Of a stretch of DNA of 64,000 nucleotides, positions 1 through 8,182 are shown in pieces. Origin of the DNA: Bifidobacterium moukalabense DSM 27321 (GTDB taxonomy: Bacteria > Actinomycetota > Actinomycetes > Actinomycetales > Bifidobacteriaceae). How positions within the stretch are numbered: position 1 is the first letter of the stretch; every line of letters begins with the position of its first letter. The notes under the pieces are model-generated. The model searched no databases. It was not told where the DNA came from and saw nothing but the letters and a program-made list of their open reading frames with translations. The position numbers and the translations under genes were made by a program. The stretch is taken from the NCBI RefSeq assembly GCF_000522505.1, contig NZ_AZMV01000002.1:186177-250176 (forward strand), read 5' to 3'.

Positions 1-1003
1 GCCAGCTGAGCTTACGCACCTCGCCGGGGCGCTTGACCTTGCAGAACGGGAACCAGTTCTGCTGGTTCGGGGTCTGTTCCATCAGCATGAACGGCTTGTT
101 GCCGCCGATGCCGCGCATCAGGTCATGACACATGGCGGTGAAGCTCGGCAGGGTGTCCATGCCCGGGTAGTTGTCCCAGCTGACCACGTCCATCTCCTTG
201 GCCCACTCGAAGTAATCGAGGTCCTTGAACGTGCCCATGAGATTGGTGGTGATCGGCGTGGCCGCATCGTATTCACGAATCGCATCACGTTCGTTCACAT
301 AGCATGCGAGCTGCGCCTGGCTTTGGAAGCGGCGGTAGTCCATCTGCAGGCCGGAGACCACGCACTTAGCGTCGCTGATGCCGTCGCCGTAGTTGACCGG
401 CGGCACCACGTCGGCCCAATCGGTGATGGTGTGGCTCCAGAAGTTCGCGCACCACGCCTGGTTGAGCGCTTCGACGGTACCGTACTTGGCCTTGAGCCAT
501 TCGCGGAAGGCGGCCGCACACTGATCGCAGTAGCACAGGCCGCCGCCTCCGCCGTATTCGTTGCACACATGCCAGTTCACGAGGCCCGGAGTGCCGGTGT
601 AGCGTTCGGCCACATGTGCGGCGAGCGCGCGGGACACTTCGCGGAAGTACGGCGAGGTCGGGCAGAAGTTGTGCCGGCCTCCGAACACGTGGCGGGTGCC
701 GCTCTGTTCGGTACGAATCACTTCAGGGTGCAGACGCACCATCCAGCCAGGCAAGGCCGCGGTGCCGGTGGCCATCACGATGTTGAAATCGTGCTTGACG
801 AGCAGCGCGACGATGTTGTCGAGCATGGTGAAGTCGTAGCGATCCTCGGCCGGCTGCAGCAGCGCCCACGAGAACACGTTGATGGTGACTTCGTTGATAT
901 AGGCGTCTTCGAGCATTTCGATGTCATGCTCCCAGGTCTCCTCCGGCCACTGTTCCGGGTTCCAATCGCCGCCGAACAGGAAGTGGTCATAGATCGGTTT
1001 CAT
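1..1003 (-). CDS. GH42 beta-galactosidase (3' end cut by window edge)
   Basis: Intracellular family 42 beta-galactosidase; at least 334 residues are visible and the C-terminus lies beyond base 1. The N-terminus FLFGGDWNPEQWP is typical of GH42. The acid/base Glu is in WHVCNEYG (E149), and the Cys cluster CYCDQC plus FCPTS matches the zinc site found in many GH42 enzymes. There is no signal peptide. ATG at 1003 is preceded by AAGGAG (7 nt spacing). It is the last visible gene of the operon that starts near 14.4 kb, 57 bp after the GH43 gene. In this context it would remove beta-1,2-galactose from xyloglucan side chains after defucosylation; that substrate is inferred, since bifidobacterial GH42 enzymes vary widely in linkage preference. 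Confidence 0.93.
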   Translation of the reverse strand, partial: MKPIYDHFLFGGDWNPEQWPEETWEHDIEMLEDAYINEVTINVFSWALLQPAEDRYDFTMLDNIVALLVKHDFNIVMATGTAALPGWMVRLHPEVIRTEQSGTRHVFGGRHNFCPTSPYFREVSRALAAHVAERYTGTPGLVNWHVCNEYGGGGGLCYCDQCAAAFREWLKAKYGTVEALNQAWCANFWSHTITDWADVVPPVNYGDGISDAKCVVSGLQMDYRRFQSQAQLACYVNERDAIREYDAATPITTNLMGTFKDLDYFEWAKEMDVVSWDNYPGMDTLPSFTAMCHDLMRGIGGNKPFMLMEQTPNQQNWFPFCKVKRPGEVRKLSW

Positions 1004-1059
1004 CAGGGTCTCCTTCTTCAGACTGAATCTCGTACGTTTTCACTTGGCAACAATTGCCG

Positions 1060-2571
1060 TTACTCATCGGCAACGCCGGTACCTGCCTGATAGTGCACTT
1101 CGGTGAAATCGACGACGCCGACACCGTGCGCATAGATACCAAGCAAGATTCCGGTGAATCCTCCAGCGTTGGTGAAGCTCAGTACTTTGCCGGGAGCCTT
1201 GCCGAGCGTAGTTTCGTCGGAAGAAGTACCGACGGCGAAGGCGTAGCCGTAATCGTCACCCCGAACGATAAGCCGTACCGGTCCGCCCGCTGGTACATGC
1301 ACATCGCCGACCCGTGATATCAGACCAGCATTGTGCACGATCGCATCGATTGCGACGGTATCGGCTTCGACGGAATGCACTGAGATGGTCATATAGTGGT
1401 CGGCGTTCGCATAAATCGCGATGCCGGCAGTTCCGGAGACGAGTTGCGTCGGATCGGCGATGGTCGCCGTAAACGCACAACGGAAATCGGTCTGCCGAGT
1501 GCCGATCATCGGCGCTCCCGCCTTCAAACCGAAATCCTGTTGCGCGGCCGTGACGGTGATATGCGAGCCCGCATCATTCATCGTAAAGCGATGTGCCTTG
1601 TCGATGCTCGGTGTGATCCATGCGATCTCACGCTCCAAAGCCTCGCCACAACCGTTGAGAGGGCAATCGTAGGACTGGTCGGCAAGGTCGGGCCAACCAT
1701 CCTTCCACGTGAACCACACCCCATACGGTTCACGGCCAAGCCAGCCTTGGGCAGGATACTCGTCGTTGTTGCGCGTGCCATGGAACACCATCAGGGTTCG
1801 CTCGGTGTCGAAATGGGCGCAATCGCAGTGTCCGATGGCCTGTAAGGTCAAATGTGTGCTGCGGTTGGTGATCAGTGGATTGCCCGGATACATCTCGTAC
1901 GGCCCGGTCGGACTGGACGAGCGGGCGATGTTCTCCATGTGTCCGGATTCCGTACCACCTTCGGCCCACATGAGATAGTATGTGTCGCCTCGCTTGTACA
2001 TGTGCGGGCCTTCCGGATTCGATCCGGTGATGCCTCCGCAGATACGCTGACGTTTGGTCAGCACGGTTCCTGTGGTGACATCGATGCGTGACAGGTAGAT
2101 TCCCGCGGGTTCACATTCACCATTGTCGTCCGGCTCGGAACCTTCGTTGCCGCAGATGTAGACCGAACCGTCGTCATCAAAGAACAGGCTGGGGTCAATG
2201 CCCGGCCATCCCTCCACCCAGATCGGATCGGACCATCCGTTATGCGGATCGTCGGTGGTGAGGATCATGTTGCCTTTGTTGACGTTGGTGACAATCAGAT
2301 AGTATCGGCCGCCATGGTAGCGCAACGTCGGTGCGTAGATGCCTTGGCTGTTACCCATGAATTCATAGGGGAACTGGGACTCCCTGTCCATTGCGTTGCC
2401 GATGTGCCGCCAATGCTCGCCGTCGGTGCTTTCGAACACAGGCAGGCCCGGAAAGAATTCGAAGGAGCTGTTGACCATGTAATACGTACCCTGAGGGGTT
2501 TCGCAGATAGTCGGATCCGGATGAAAGCCTGACGCGATACGCTTGGCTTCGATAACGTTGAAAAGGGTCAT
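1060..2571 (-). CDS. GH43 beta-xylosidase / alpha-L-arabinofuranosidase
   Basis: A 503-residue cytoplasmic GH43 enzyme: a five-bladed propeller domain (about 1-310) followed by a beta-sandwich domain (about 330-500). The three catalytic acids are visible: base D19 in SGFHPDP, D126 in GIDPSLF, and acid E187 in SNPEGPH. The length and C-terminal sandwich fit the beta-xylosidase/arabinofuranosidase subfamilies related to GH43_11/12. The ATG at 2571 has only a weak ribosome site (GAAAG). It lies 30 bp after the GH5 gene. In this operon it could remove arabinose from arabinosylated xyloglucan or terminal beta-xylose; the sequence does not decide which. Confidence 0.88.
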   Translation of the reverse strand: MTLFNVIEAKRIASGFHPDPTICETPQGTYYMVNSSFEFFPGLPVFESTDGEHWRHIGNAMDRESQFPYEFMGNSQGIYAPTLRYHGGRYYLIVTNVNKGNMILTTDDPHNGWSDPIWVEGWPGIDPSLFFDDDGSVYICGNEGSEPDDNGECEPAGIYLSRIDVTTGTVLTKRQRICGGITGSNPEGPHMYKRGDTYYLMWAEGGTESGHMENIARSSSPTGPYEMYPGNPLITNRSTHLTLQAIGHCDCAHFDTERTLMVFHGTRNNDEYPAQGWLGREPYGVWFTWKDGWPDLADQSYDCPLNGCGEALEREIAWITPSIDKAHRFTMNDAGSHITVTAAQQDFGLKAGAPMIGTRQTDFRCAFTATIADPTQLVSGTAGIAIYANADHYMTISVHSVEADTVAIDAIVHNAGLISRVGDVHVPAGGPVRLIVRGDDYGYAFAVGTSSDETTLGKAPGKVLSFTNAGGFTGILLGIYAHGVGVVDFTEVHYQAGTGVADE

Positions 2572-2601
2572 TGCAGGGAACTTTCTTCGTTGGAGGTTGT
2601 G

Positions 2602-3693
2602 TTATCGCGCTGCCGACATGGCGTGCGCCTCTTGGTAGATGGCTTCGATCTCGGGATCGAAGAAACGGCCGGTTTCGCGATCGAGAAAGCGCATTTCCTT
2701 GGTGGAGGTGTCCCATAGGATCGGGCAGGAGCCGTTGGCTAGCGCGCAGCGGATGACGGTACGCAGCCATCTGATGTTGCTGTCGTGATCCTTGTGGTCG
2801 ATGGGTTCGGTCAGAAGGCCGTACTCGCCGACGATCACAGGAATGCCATTGTCGATGAAACGCGCCTTCTGTTTGGCGAAGTCCGCTTCGACTGCGGCCA
2901 CCTCCTCGTCGCTACCCCATTCGTCGATCGGCGTGCACCAGTCGCTGTCATGTTCGGCGAGCACGAATTCGGCAGGCGAGTAGTAGTGGATCGACACAAT
3001 CAGATGATCGTCGATGACGTCTTTCGGCAGCCGGAAGCGCTCGTTGCAGGTCAGTGCGGTGTCGGTGTTGTAACCGGGGATCAGAAGGAACCGGTCGGCA
3101 TTGTTGCCGCCGGAGGTACGCACGATATCGACAAACAGTTGGTTCAGCCGATTGAGCAGTTCGTAGGCAGTGTCTTGGTGGGCGGCGTGCGGAAAGCAGA
3201 TCTCATTGCCGCCTTCGAAGATCAGATGATGGTCGTAGTCGTGGAATCGTTCCGCGATCTGATGCCACAGTGCGGAAAAACGAGAGCAGACGCCCGGATA
3301 GTCCTCGCTGGCGGTGCGGATCCAACCGAACGGGCCATTGCCGCCATCGTGGTGTACGTCGACGATTACGTTCAGTCCGGCATCATAGCTCCAGTCGACG
3401 GCACGCTGCACGGCGTCCATCCATACCGTGTCGACGTCGCCGGTGTTCGGATTCTGCCAGTCTTTCCATGTAACGGGAATACGAATGGTGCCGAAACCTG
3501 CCTTCTTGACGAAGAAGGCGCATTCGCGGGTGAACGGTTTGTTGAACCACAGCCGCTGCTGGTCTTCGGGCGTCCACACTCCCCCGGTGGTGATCCTTAT
3601 GTTGCGCTCATCGTTCAGCGGAACCGGGTCGAAGGTGTTGCCCAGATTCCAGCCGAGACCGAGATCGCGCACAAATTCAAGTGCTGTGGTCAT
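2602..3693 (-). CDS. GH5 endo-beta-1,4-glucanase-like enzyme, cytoplasmic
   Basis: A 363-residue single-domain GH5 protein. It opens with LGLGWNLGNTFDP as in endoglucanases of the GH5_4 type. The acid/base E164 is in FEGGNEI and the nucleophile E290 in PVIVGEYG. VDVHHDGG and SIHYYSP are other family blocks. It has no signal peptide, binding module or anchor, so it should act on imported oligosaccharides, not on polymer. The start ATG at 3693 was chosen over an upstream start at 3726 because AGAAGAGGCG lies just before it. It sits between the alpha-xylosidase and GH43 genes. Given those neighbours, cutting the glucan backbone of xyloglucan oligosaccharides is the most likely job. A mannan or mixed-linkage glucan substrate cannot be excluded. 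Confidence 0.85.
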   Translation of the reverse strand: MTTALEFVRDLGLGWNLGNTFDPVPLNDERNIRITTGGVWTPEDQQRLWFNKPFTRECAFFVKKAGFGTIRIPVTWKDWQNPNTGDVDTVWMDAVQRAVDWSYDAGLNVIVDVHHDGGNGPFGWIRTASEDYPGVCSRFSALWHQIAERFHDYDHHLIFEGGNEICFPHAAHQDTAYELLNRLNQLFVDIVRTSGGNNADRFLLIPGYNTDTALTCNERFRLPKDVIDDHLIVSIHYYSPAEFVLAEHDSDWCTPIDEWGSDEEVAAVEADFAKQKARFIDNGIPVIVGEYGLLTEPIDHKDHDSNIRWLRTVIRCALANGSCPILWDTSTKEMRFLDRETGRFFDPEIEAIYQEAHAMSAAR

Positions 3694-3839
3694 TCGTCGC
3701 CTCTTCTCGCCATACAAAACTCCCACTGGCGGGAGCGGCCGCGCGTTCGCGCGGCTGAAGGTGGCCTCTACGATGCAAAGCCACCCTCAGCTAGGCCCTT
3801 CGACCTGTCAGTCTCACCAGCGGGAGACAGGTTTTCACA
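3694..3839 (-). other. Intercistronic gap with several hairpins
   Basis: The gap between the GH31 stop and the GH5 start contains three inverted repeats. GCTGAAGGTGGC at 3753-3764 pairs with GCCACCCTCAGC at 3780-3791. CCGCGCG-TT-CGCGCGG lies near 3739-3754. GACCTGTC near 3803 pairs with GACAGGTT near 3826. There is no T-run, so these look like mRNA-processing or stability hairpins, not terminators. Confidence 0.5.
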
Positions 3840-5870
3840 TCACACGTGCAGCGGATCGGTGCCCGGGCGTGCCAGCACCGGCAGGGTGTGGTAGTCGTAC
3901 TGCTCGGTGTACCACTTGCCCGGTTCGTAGGCGGTGCCGGTGATGATGTTGGTCCAGGCCTGGCCGGTGCCGTCGTCCGGCACATAGAAGCGGGCCACGC
4001 CATCCTCGCGGAATACCGGGGCGACCAGCAGGTCATCGCCCAGCATGTACTGGGTGTCGATGTCTTCGCAGGTCGGGTCGTCCGGGAATTCGAGCACCAT
4101 GGCACGCATCATCGGAACGCCTGTCTCGTGCGTCTCCTGAGCCATCTTGAGCAGGTACGGCTTGAGCTGCAGCTTGAGCTCGGTGAACTCGCGGGCCACG
4201 TCGACGGCCTCGTCGCCATACAGCCACGGCACCTTGTAGGCAGTGGAGCCGTGGTAGCGGGAGTGGGAGCTCAACAGGCCGAACTGCGTCCAACGCTTGT
4301 ACAGGTCCGGGCTCGCCTGATCCTCGAAGCCGGCGATGTCGTGGCTCCAGTAGCCGAAGCCGGACATGCCGAAGCTCAGGCCGGCACGCAGGGATTCCGC
4401 CATGGACGGGTAGTTGGAGGAGCAGTCGCCGCCCCAATGCACCGGGAACTGCTGGCCGCCCACGGTTGCGGAACGGGCGAACAGAATGGCCTGATCGGCG
4501 CCCTTGGTTTCGACGAGTACGTCATAGACGGCCTTGTTGTACAGGTAGGTGTAGTAGTTGTGCATCAGTTCCGGATCGGAACCGTCATAATACTTGACGC
4601 CCTCGGTCGGGATGCGTTCGCCGAAGTCGGTCTTGAAGCAGTCGACGCCCATGGCCACGAGCTTCTTCAGGTAGCCCTGGTACCACTCGGTGGCCTCCGG
4701 GTTGGTGAAGTCGACGACGGCCATGCCGGCCTGCCACTTGTCCCACTGCCACACGGAGCCGTCTTCGTTCTTGATGAAGTAGCCGTTCCTGGCGCCTTCC
4801 TCGAACAGCGGGGACTTCTGGCCGATGTAGGAGTTGATCCACACGCAGATCTTCAGGCCGCGGTCATGCAGCTTCTTGAGCAAACCTTCCGGATCCGGGA
4901 ACTTGGACTTGTCCCACTCGAAGTTGCACCATTCGAGTTCCTTCATCCAACGGCAGTCGAAGTGGAATACGGACAGTGGAATGTTGCGCTCGGCCATGCC
5001 GTCGACGAACTCGAGCACGGTCTTCTCGTCGTAGTCGGTGGTGAAGGAGGTGGACAGCCACAGGCCATAGCTCCAATCCGGAACCAGCGGGGCCTTGCCG
5101 GTCAGGTCGGTGTAGGTGTTGAGGATCACCTTGAGATCCTCGCCGCCGATCACGGAGTAGCTCATCTCTTCGCCCGGCACGGAGAACTGCACGCGGGAGA
5201 CCTTCTCGGAGCCGACCTCGAAGCTGACCTTGCCCGGATTGTCGACGAACAGGCCGTACTTCCTGTTGGACAGGTAGAACGGGATGTTCTTGTAGGCCTG
5301 CTCGGTGCCGGTGCCGCCGTCCTCGTTCCAGATGTCGACGGTCTGGCCGTTCTTGATGAAGTTGGTGAAGCGTTCGCCCAAGCCGTAGATCTTCTCGCCC
5401 ACGCCGAGGTCGAGCTGTTCGCTCACGTGCAGACGGCCTTCCGGATCGGTGACGAGGCCCTTGGCACGCCAGCCGGAGTGCGCGATGACCTTGCCGTCGT
5501 ACAAGTACTTGAAGTCGATGGTCTCACCCTTGGCGATTTCGAGGGTCAGGCGGCCGGAGGTGAAGGTCCACTTGTCGTCGGTCTCGCTGATTTCAACGTC
5601 CGGATCGGTTTCGTTCAAGCCGAACTTCGGGCAGTTGCTGCGATCCTTCCTGAAGTTGATCAGCTTGGTGGTGATCACGTCTTCGCGCGGCGAGGTGACC
5701 TCGATGGTCAGGATGCCGCCGTCGAGCGTCATGCCGGCGTTGTAGATCGGAGAGCCGAACGGGCAGAACAGGGTAAGCTTCTTCGGCTCGATGTTGGCAG
5801 TATAGATGTTCGCTGCGTACTTGACGCTGAAACCATCCTTGACGAGCCAGCCGCCGTTGAGGAACTTCAT
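3840..5870 (-). CDS. yicI: GH31 alpha-xylosidase, YicI type
   Basis: A 676-residue cytoplasmic alpha-xylosidase that releases xylose from the non-reducing end of isoprimeverose and xyloglucan oligosaccharides. The match to E. coli YicI is close: GLGERFTNF, WQWDKWQAG, nucleophile D415 in CFKTDFGER, acid D482 in PVHWGGD, SSHSRYHGS, and MRAMVLEFPDDP. The active-site loop reads HFDCRWMKELEWCNFEWD; YicI has Phe where this has Arg307 (recalled, not aligned). The start ATG at 5870 was chosen because AAAGGAG precedes it by 6 nt; an upstream in-frame start at 5933 lacks this. It is followed by the GH5 gene. It is the strongest single marker that the operon handles xyloglucan. Confidence 0.95.
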   Translation of the reverse strand: MKFLNGGWLVKDGFSVKYAANIYTANIEPKKLTLFCPFGSPIYNAGMTLDGGILTIEVTSPREDVITTKLINFRKDRSNCPKFGLNETDPDVEISETDDKWTFTSGRLTLEIAKGETIDFKYLYDGKVIAHSGWRAKGLVTDPEGRLHVSEQLDLGVGEKIYGLGERFTNFIKNGQTVDIWNEDGGTGTEQAYKNIPFYLSNRKYGLFVDNPGKVSFEVGSEKVSRVQFSVPGEEMSYSVIGGEDLKVILNTYTDLTGKAPLVPDWSYGLWLSTSFTTDYDEKTVLEFVDGMAERNIPLSVFHFDCRWMKELEWCNFEWDKSKFPDPEGLLKKLHDRGLKICVWINSYIGQKSPLFEEGARNGYFIKNEDGSVWQWDKWQAGMAVVDFTNPEATEWYQGYLKKLVAMGVDCFKTDFGERIPTEGVKYYDGSDPELMHNYYTYLYNKAVYDVLVETKGADQAILFARSATVGGQQFPVHWGGDCSSNYPSMAESLRAGLSFGMSGFGYWSHDIAGFEDQASPDLYKRWTQFGLLSSHSRYHGSTAYKVPWLYGDEAVDVAREFTELKLQLKPYLLKMAQETHETGVPMMRAMVLEFPDDPTCEDIDTQYMLGDDLLVAPVFREDGVARFYVPDDGTGQAWTNIITGTAYEPGKWYTEQYDYHTLPVLARPGTDPLHV

Positions 5871-5897
5871 ACATTGCTCCTTTGCATTGATCGGATT

Positions 5898-5939
5898 CCG
5901 TCTTTGGAAGGCCGGTCGTGGTCGGCCCTCCAAAGACGG
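5898..5939 (-). repeat. Intercistronic hairpin between GH3 and GH31 genes
   Basis: A 17-bp arm at 5898-5914 pairs with 5923-5939 (one mismatch) around a 8-nt loop. On the minus transcript it is followed by AATCCG, not by U residues, so read-through into the alpha-xylosidase gene is expected. It may stabilise the upstream message or act as a partial attenuator. Confidence 0.6.
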
Positions 5940-5983
5940 TTTGTTATTTCATTTTACCTTATTGATAAGTTTATAGATAAGCG

Positions 5984-8113
5984 CTATGCGACACGTCCGG
6001 AAAGACGGATATCTTCAACCGAATCACCCACGAACACGTTTGCCGCCGGCGCAAGGGCGTAGGCTTCGGATTCGTTGGACCAGTAGCGCAGTGCCTTGGC
6101 GACGGGCATCGTCACGGTGACTTCACGGGACTCGCCGGCAGCCAGTTCGACTTTGGCGAAGCCCTTGAGCTCCTTGGCCGGGCGATCCTCGCCGGTGCCC
6201 TCAAGGCCGAGATACACCTGGGCGACCGCCTTGCCGGCGCGGCCCCCGGTGTTCTCGACGGTGAAGGTGGCACGGATCTCATCGCCCACATGGCGCACGT
6301 CAATGCCGTGATAGGCGAAGCTCGTATAGCTCAGTCCATGGCCGAACGGGAAGAGCACCGGAATCCGCCTGGTATCGAAATAGCGGTACCCCACGTAGAT
6401 GTCTTCCGTGTAGTCGACGTGGCCTTCGAGACCGAAGGTGCCGATCTTATGCGCGGGTTCGTCGGCGAGCGCTATCGGGAAGGTTTCCGGCAGATGGCCG
6501 CTCGGATTCACGCGCCCCAGCAGTACCTCGGCCAGCGCGGTGCCGGATTCGCAGCCCGCATACCAGTTCCACACGATGGTCTTGGCCTTGCCGGCCCACG
6601 GCATCTCGACCGGAGAGCCGGCCACAAAGACAAGAATTGTGTTCGAATCGGCCTCAAGCAGCGCTTCGATCAACTCGTCCTGGCCGTACGGCAAGCGCAT
6701 GTCGGTGCGATCGCGACCTTCCAGGTCATGTTCATGGTCAAGGCCGCCGACGAAGATCACCGGATTCCCGGCGTCGGCGTACTCGCGGGCCTTGGCCACG
6801 GCCTCCTCACGCAGCACCTTGGCCCGCCCTTCGTCCTTGGCATCGGAGCCCTTGGAGTTTTCAAGGCTCTCCTCCTGCCAGGACTCGTCCTGGTTGACCT
6901 GTTTGGCGTCGTATCCGAGTACATATTCGATGTCGACATTGCCGCCAAGCTCGCCGTTGAGGCCCAGCAGAGGCGAAACCTCATGCAACGCCTTGATCAC
7001 GGCCGAGCCGCCACCGTTCGAGTGGATGCGGTCGGCGTTCGCGCCGATGACCAGCAGTCGGGTCATCTTCGTCTCGTCAAGCGGCAGCAGACCCTCATCG
7101 TTCTTGAGCAGAATGATGGATTCGCGCGCGACATCCAGTGCCTTTGCGGCATGGCCAAGGCTTGCGTAACGCCCCGGCTTGCGGTTCGCGCGGGCATCGC
7201 CCAGCATGTGCAACGCATCCATGACGGCGATCACGCGCTCGACCTTCACGTCGATGTCGCCTTCCCTGACCTCACCGGCCTCCACGGCCTTCTTCAGCGG
7301 TTCCGCAAAGTAGTATTCGTCGAAATTCGGCGTCACCGACATCTCGACGTCCATACCGACTTCGGCGCTGGCCTTGGTGTCGCGCACGGCGCTCCAATCG
7401 GAAACGACGAAACCATCGAAGCCGTATTCACCGCGCAGAATGTCGTCAAGCAGCTGCCTGTGTTCGCAGCACTTGGTGCCGTTGACGAGATTGTAAGCGC
7501 CCATGACGGAGAGCACGCCGCCATCCTGCACCGCCGCCTCGAAAGCCGGCAGGTAGATTTCGCGCAATGCCCGCTCGCTTACGCTCTCGTCAACGTCAAG
7601 TCGGTCGGTCTCCTGGCTGTTGACCGCATAGTGCTTCGCGCAGGCGGCCACGTCGGATTCCTGCACGCCCTGGATGTAGGCTACGCCCTGTACGGAGGTC
7701 AGTACCGGATCCTCGCTCATGTATTCGAAGTTGCGTCCGCATAGCGGGCTGCGTTTGATGTTGATGGAGGGGCCGAGAATCACGTCTTTGCCGCGGCCAC
7801 GCGCCTCCTCGCCAAGCACCTCGCCGGTCGCGCGGGCCAGATCAGGGTTCCAGGTGGAGGCGACGGCCGAGCCGGAAGGCAGGTAGGTCACGTAGTCGCG
7901 GGTGTTGTACAGCGGCGCCCAGTTGTCGTTATGCAGTTCGGCGCGAGGACCCATCGGACCGTCGTCCATCTTGAGGGACGGAATGCCCAGCCGTTCGGCA
8001 CCGCCGTTACGGAACAGGCCCGCGGCGTGCACGATGGCGATCTTCTCGCCCAACGTGAGTTTGGCGGTCAGGTCCTTGGCCAGAGCCTTGTTGGCTTCGG
8101 TGATTACGGTCAT
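5984..8113 (-). CDS. GH3 beta-glucosidase
   Basis: A 709-residue cytoplasmic GH3 enzyme with the usual order: TIM barrel (about 1-320), alpha/beta sandwich (about 350-560) and fibronectin-like C-terminal domain (about 620-700). The nucleophile D239 is in GFVVSDW, and KHYAVNSQETDR holds the substrate-binding KH block. No signal peptide. The ATG at 8113 follows GAAGGAAG. It would remove terminal beta-1,4-glucose from oligosaccharides once the alpha-xylosidase has unmasked them. GH3 members also include beta-xylosidases, so exact specificity is inferred from context. Confidence 0.93.
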   Translation of the reverse strand: MTVITEANKALAKDLTAKLTLGEKIAIVHAAGLFRNGGAERLGIPSLKMDDGPMGPRAELHNDNWAPLYNTRDYVTYLPSGSAVASTWNPDLARATGEVLGEEARGRGKDVILGPSINIKRSPLCGRNFEYMSEDPVLTSVQGVAYIQGVQESDVAACAKHYAVNSQETDRLDVDESVSERALREIYLPAFEAAVQDGGVLSVMGAYNLVNGTKCCEHRQLLDDILRGEYGFDGFVVSDWSAVRDTKASAEVGMDVEMSVTPNFDEYYFAEPLKKAVEAGEVREGDIDVKVERVIAVMDALHMLGDARANRKPGRYASLGHAAKALDVARESIILLKNDEGLLPLDETKMTRLLVIGANADRIHSNGGGSAVIKALHEVSPLLGLNGELGGNVDIEYVLGYDAKQVNQDESWQEESLENSKGSDAKDEGRAKVLREEAVAKAREYADAGNPVIFVGGLDHEHDLEGRDRTDMRLPYGQDELIEALLEADSNTILVFVAGSPVEMPWAGKAKTIVWNWYAGCESGTALAEVLLGRVNPSGHLPETFPIALADEPAHKIGTFGLEGHVDYTEDIYVGYRYFDTRRIPVLFPFGHGLSYTSFAYHGIDVRHVGDEIRATFTVENTGGRAGKAVAQVYLGLEGTGEDRPAKELKGFAKVELAAGESREVTVTMPVAKALRYWSNESEAYALAPAANVFVGDSVEDIRLSGRVA

Positions 8114-8182
8114 GTTCTCTTCCTTCTTCGTTTCCTTCAGTCGCTGGTCTGACTGTGGGTGGTCGTTATGCTGTTCTTCCCA

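Noticed and set aside
3846-6062. A 738-codon open frame on the plus strand
   Set aside because: It is antisense to the alpha-xylosidase gene; such long shadow frames come from G/C-rich third positions. It has no family motif or ribosome site.
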